Part shown: positions 11,626 to 11,689 of the stretch, in pieces | Layout: every line of letters begins with the position of its first letter | Position numbering within the stretch: position 1 is the stretch's first letter | Source of the DNA: Chloroflexota bacterium | Lineage (GTDB): Bacteria; Chloroflexota; Limnocylindria; Limnocylindrales; CSP1-4 | Direction of reading: 5' to 3' | Assembly: GCA_021777365.1 (NCBI GenBank) | Contig: JAJYDP010000096.1 | Coordinates: 1-11,689 of the forward strand | Length of the DNA: 11,689 nt | Position numbers and translations under genes: made by a program | The notes under the pieces: model-generated | The model's input: only the letters and a program-made list of their open reading frames with translations | The model's database searches: none | What the model was told of the DNA's origin: nothing

Positions 11626-11689
11626 CTTCCCTTGCCCCCGTGACACTGACGGAGGCACGTCGCTTCGTGGCTGAGCATCACCGGCACAA
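11622..11689 (+). CDS. XF1762-like protein, N-terminal fragment (cut by window edge)
   Basis: A GTG at 11622 overlaps the preceding stop by four bases, and 22 codons are visible before the edge. They read through LTEARRFVAEHHRH, which matches the conserved opening of the XF1762 family of phage and prophage proteins, where a helix ending in HHRH precedes a glycine-rich strand. Family function is unknown; some features suggest an acetyltransferase-like fold. The short visible part limits certainty. Confidence 0.6.
   Translation, partial: MTSLAPVTLTEARRFVAEHHRH

Noticed and set aside
1..11689. CRISPR array, insertion sequence, integrase or attachment site
   Set aside because: No regularly spaced repeats, transposase motifs, integrase motifs or tRNA-end matches were found. 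The only repeats are the promoter cassettes and the GTAC cluster.

Overview
The window is very GC-rich (roughly 70% by eye). It is packed with short genes, many of which start with GTG and overlap the previous gene by exactly four bases (GTGA or ATGA, and one TTGA). No structural, lysis, rRNA, tRNA or metabolic genes are visible. The recognisable genes are typical of the early/replication region of a double-stranded DNA phage, or a prophage or phage-like plasmid: an AEP-type primase, a RepA/AAA_25-like helicase, an HNH protein, a ParB-like protein, a TET-associated-type glycosyltransferase, a DUF932 protein and the start of an XF1762-like protein. The base composition and start codons suggest an actinobacterial or other high-GC host; the host cannot be fixed from this sequence.

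Layout. Positions 1-4230 are a leftward (minus-strand) region of eleven genes. It begins at a strong promoter near 4256-4284 and is re-initiated by a near-identical promoter at 558-586. Most genes are small and unknown. The recognisable ones are a winged-helix/zinc-ribbon protein, a SAM-dependent methyltransferase with a WPPYG motif, and a Pol X-like nucleotidyltransferase. Positions 4231-4457 are a divergent control region with back-to-back promoters and a potentially structured leader that could mask a ribosome binding site. Positions 4457-7811 are a rightward replication block: small leader ORF, primase with a zinc-binding C-terminus, helicase, a small ORF carrying dense GTAC palindromes, and an HNH endonuclease. 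Positions 7812-7973 hold a weak promoter candidate and a hairpin with a GNRA-type loop. Positions 7974-9813 are a tightly coupled cassette of ParB-like protein, glycosyltransferase and a short uracil-DNA-glycosylase-like fragment, best explained as part of a DNA base hypermodification system. Positions 9850 to the right edge hold a third copy of the strong promoter and leader, then DUF932, three small Cys-rich proteins and the start of an XF1762-like gene.

How the parts fit. Primase and helicase would start DNA synthesis, possibly near the GTAC palindrome cluster. The ParB/glycosyltransferase pair would decorate modified bases in phage DNA against host nucleases. The methyltransferase and Pol X-like enzyme could act on DNA in the same programme. 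Three copies of one promoter/leader cassette on opposite strands would fire these blocks together. The most notable observations are that shared regulatory cassette, the glycosylase-like gene whose 3' end is formed by the promoter, the palindrome-filled small ORF, the candidate leader switch upstream of the primase, and an apparent frame break in the gene at 380-530.
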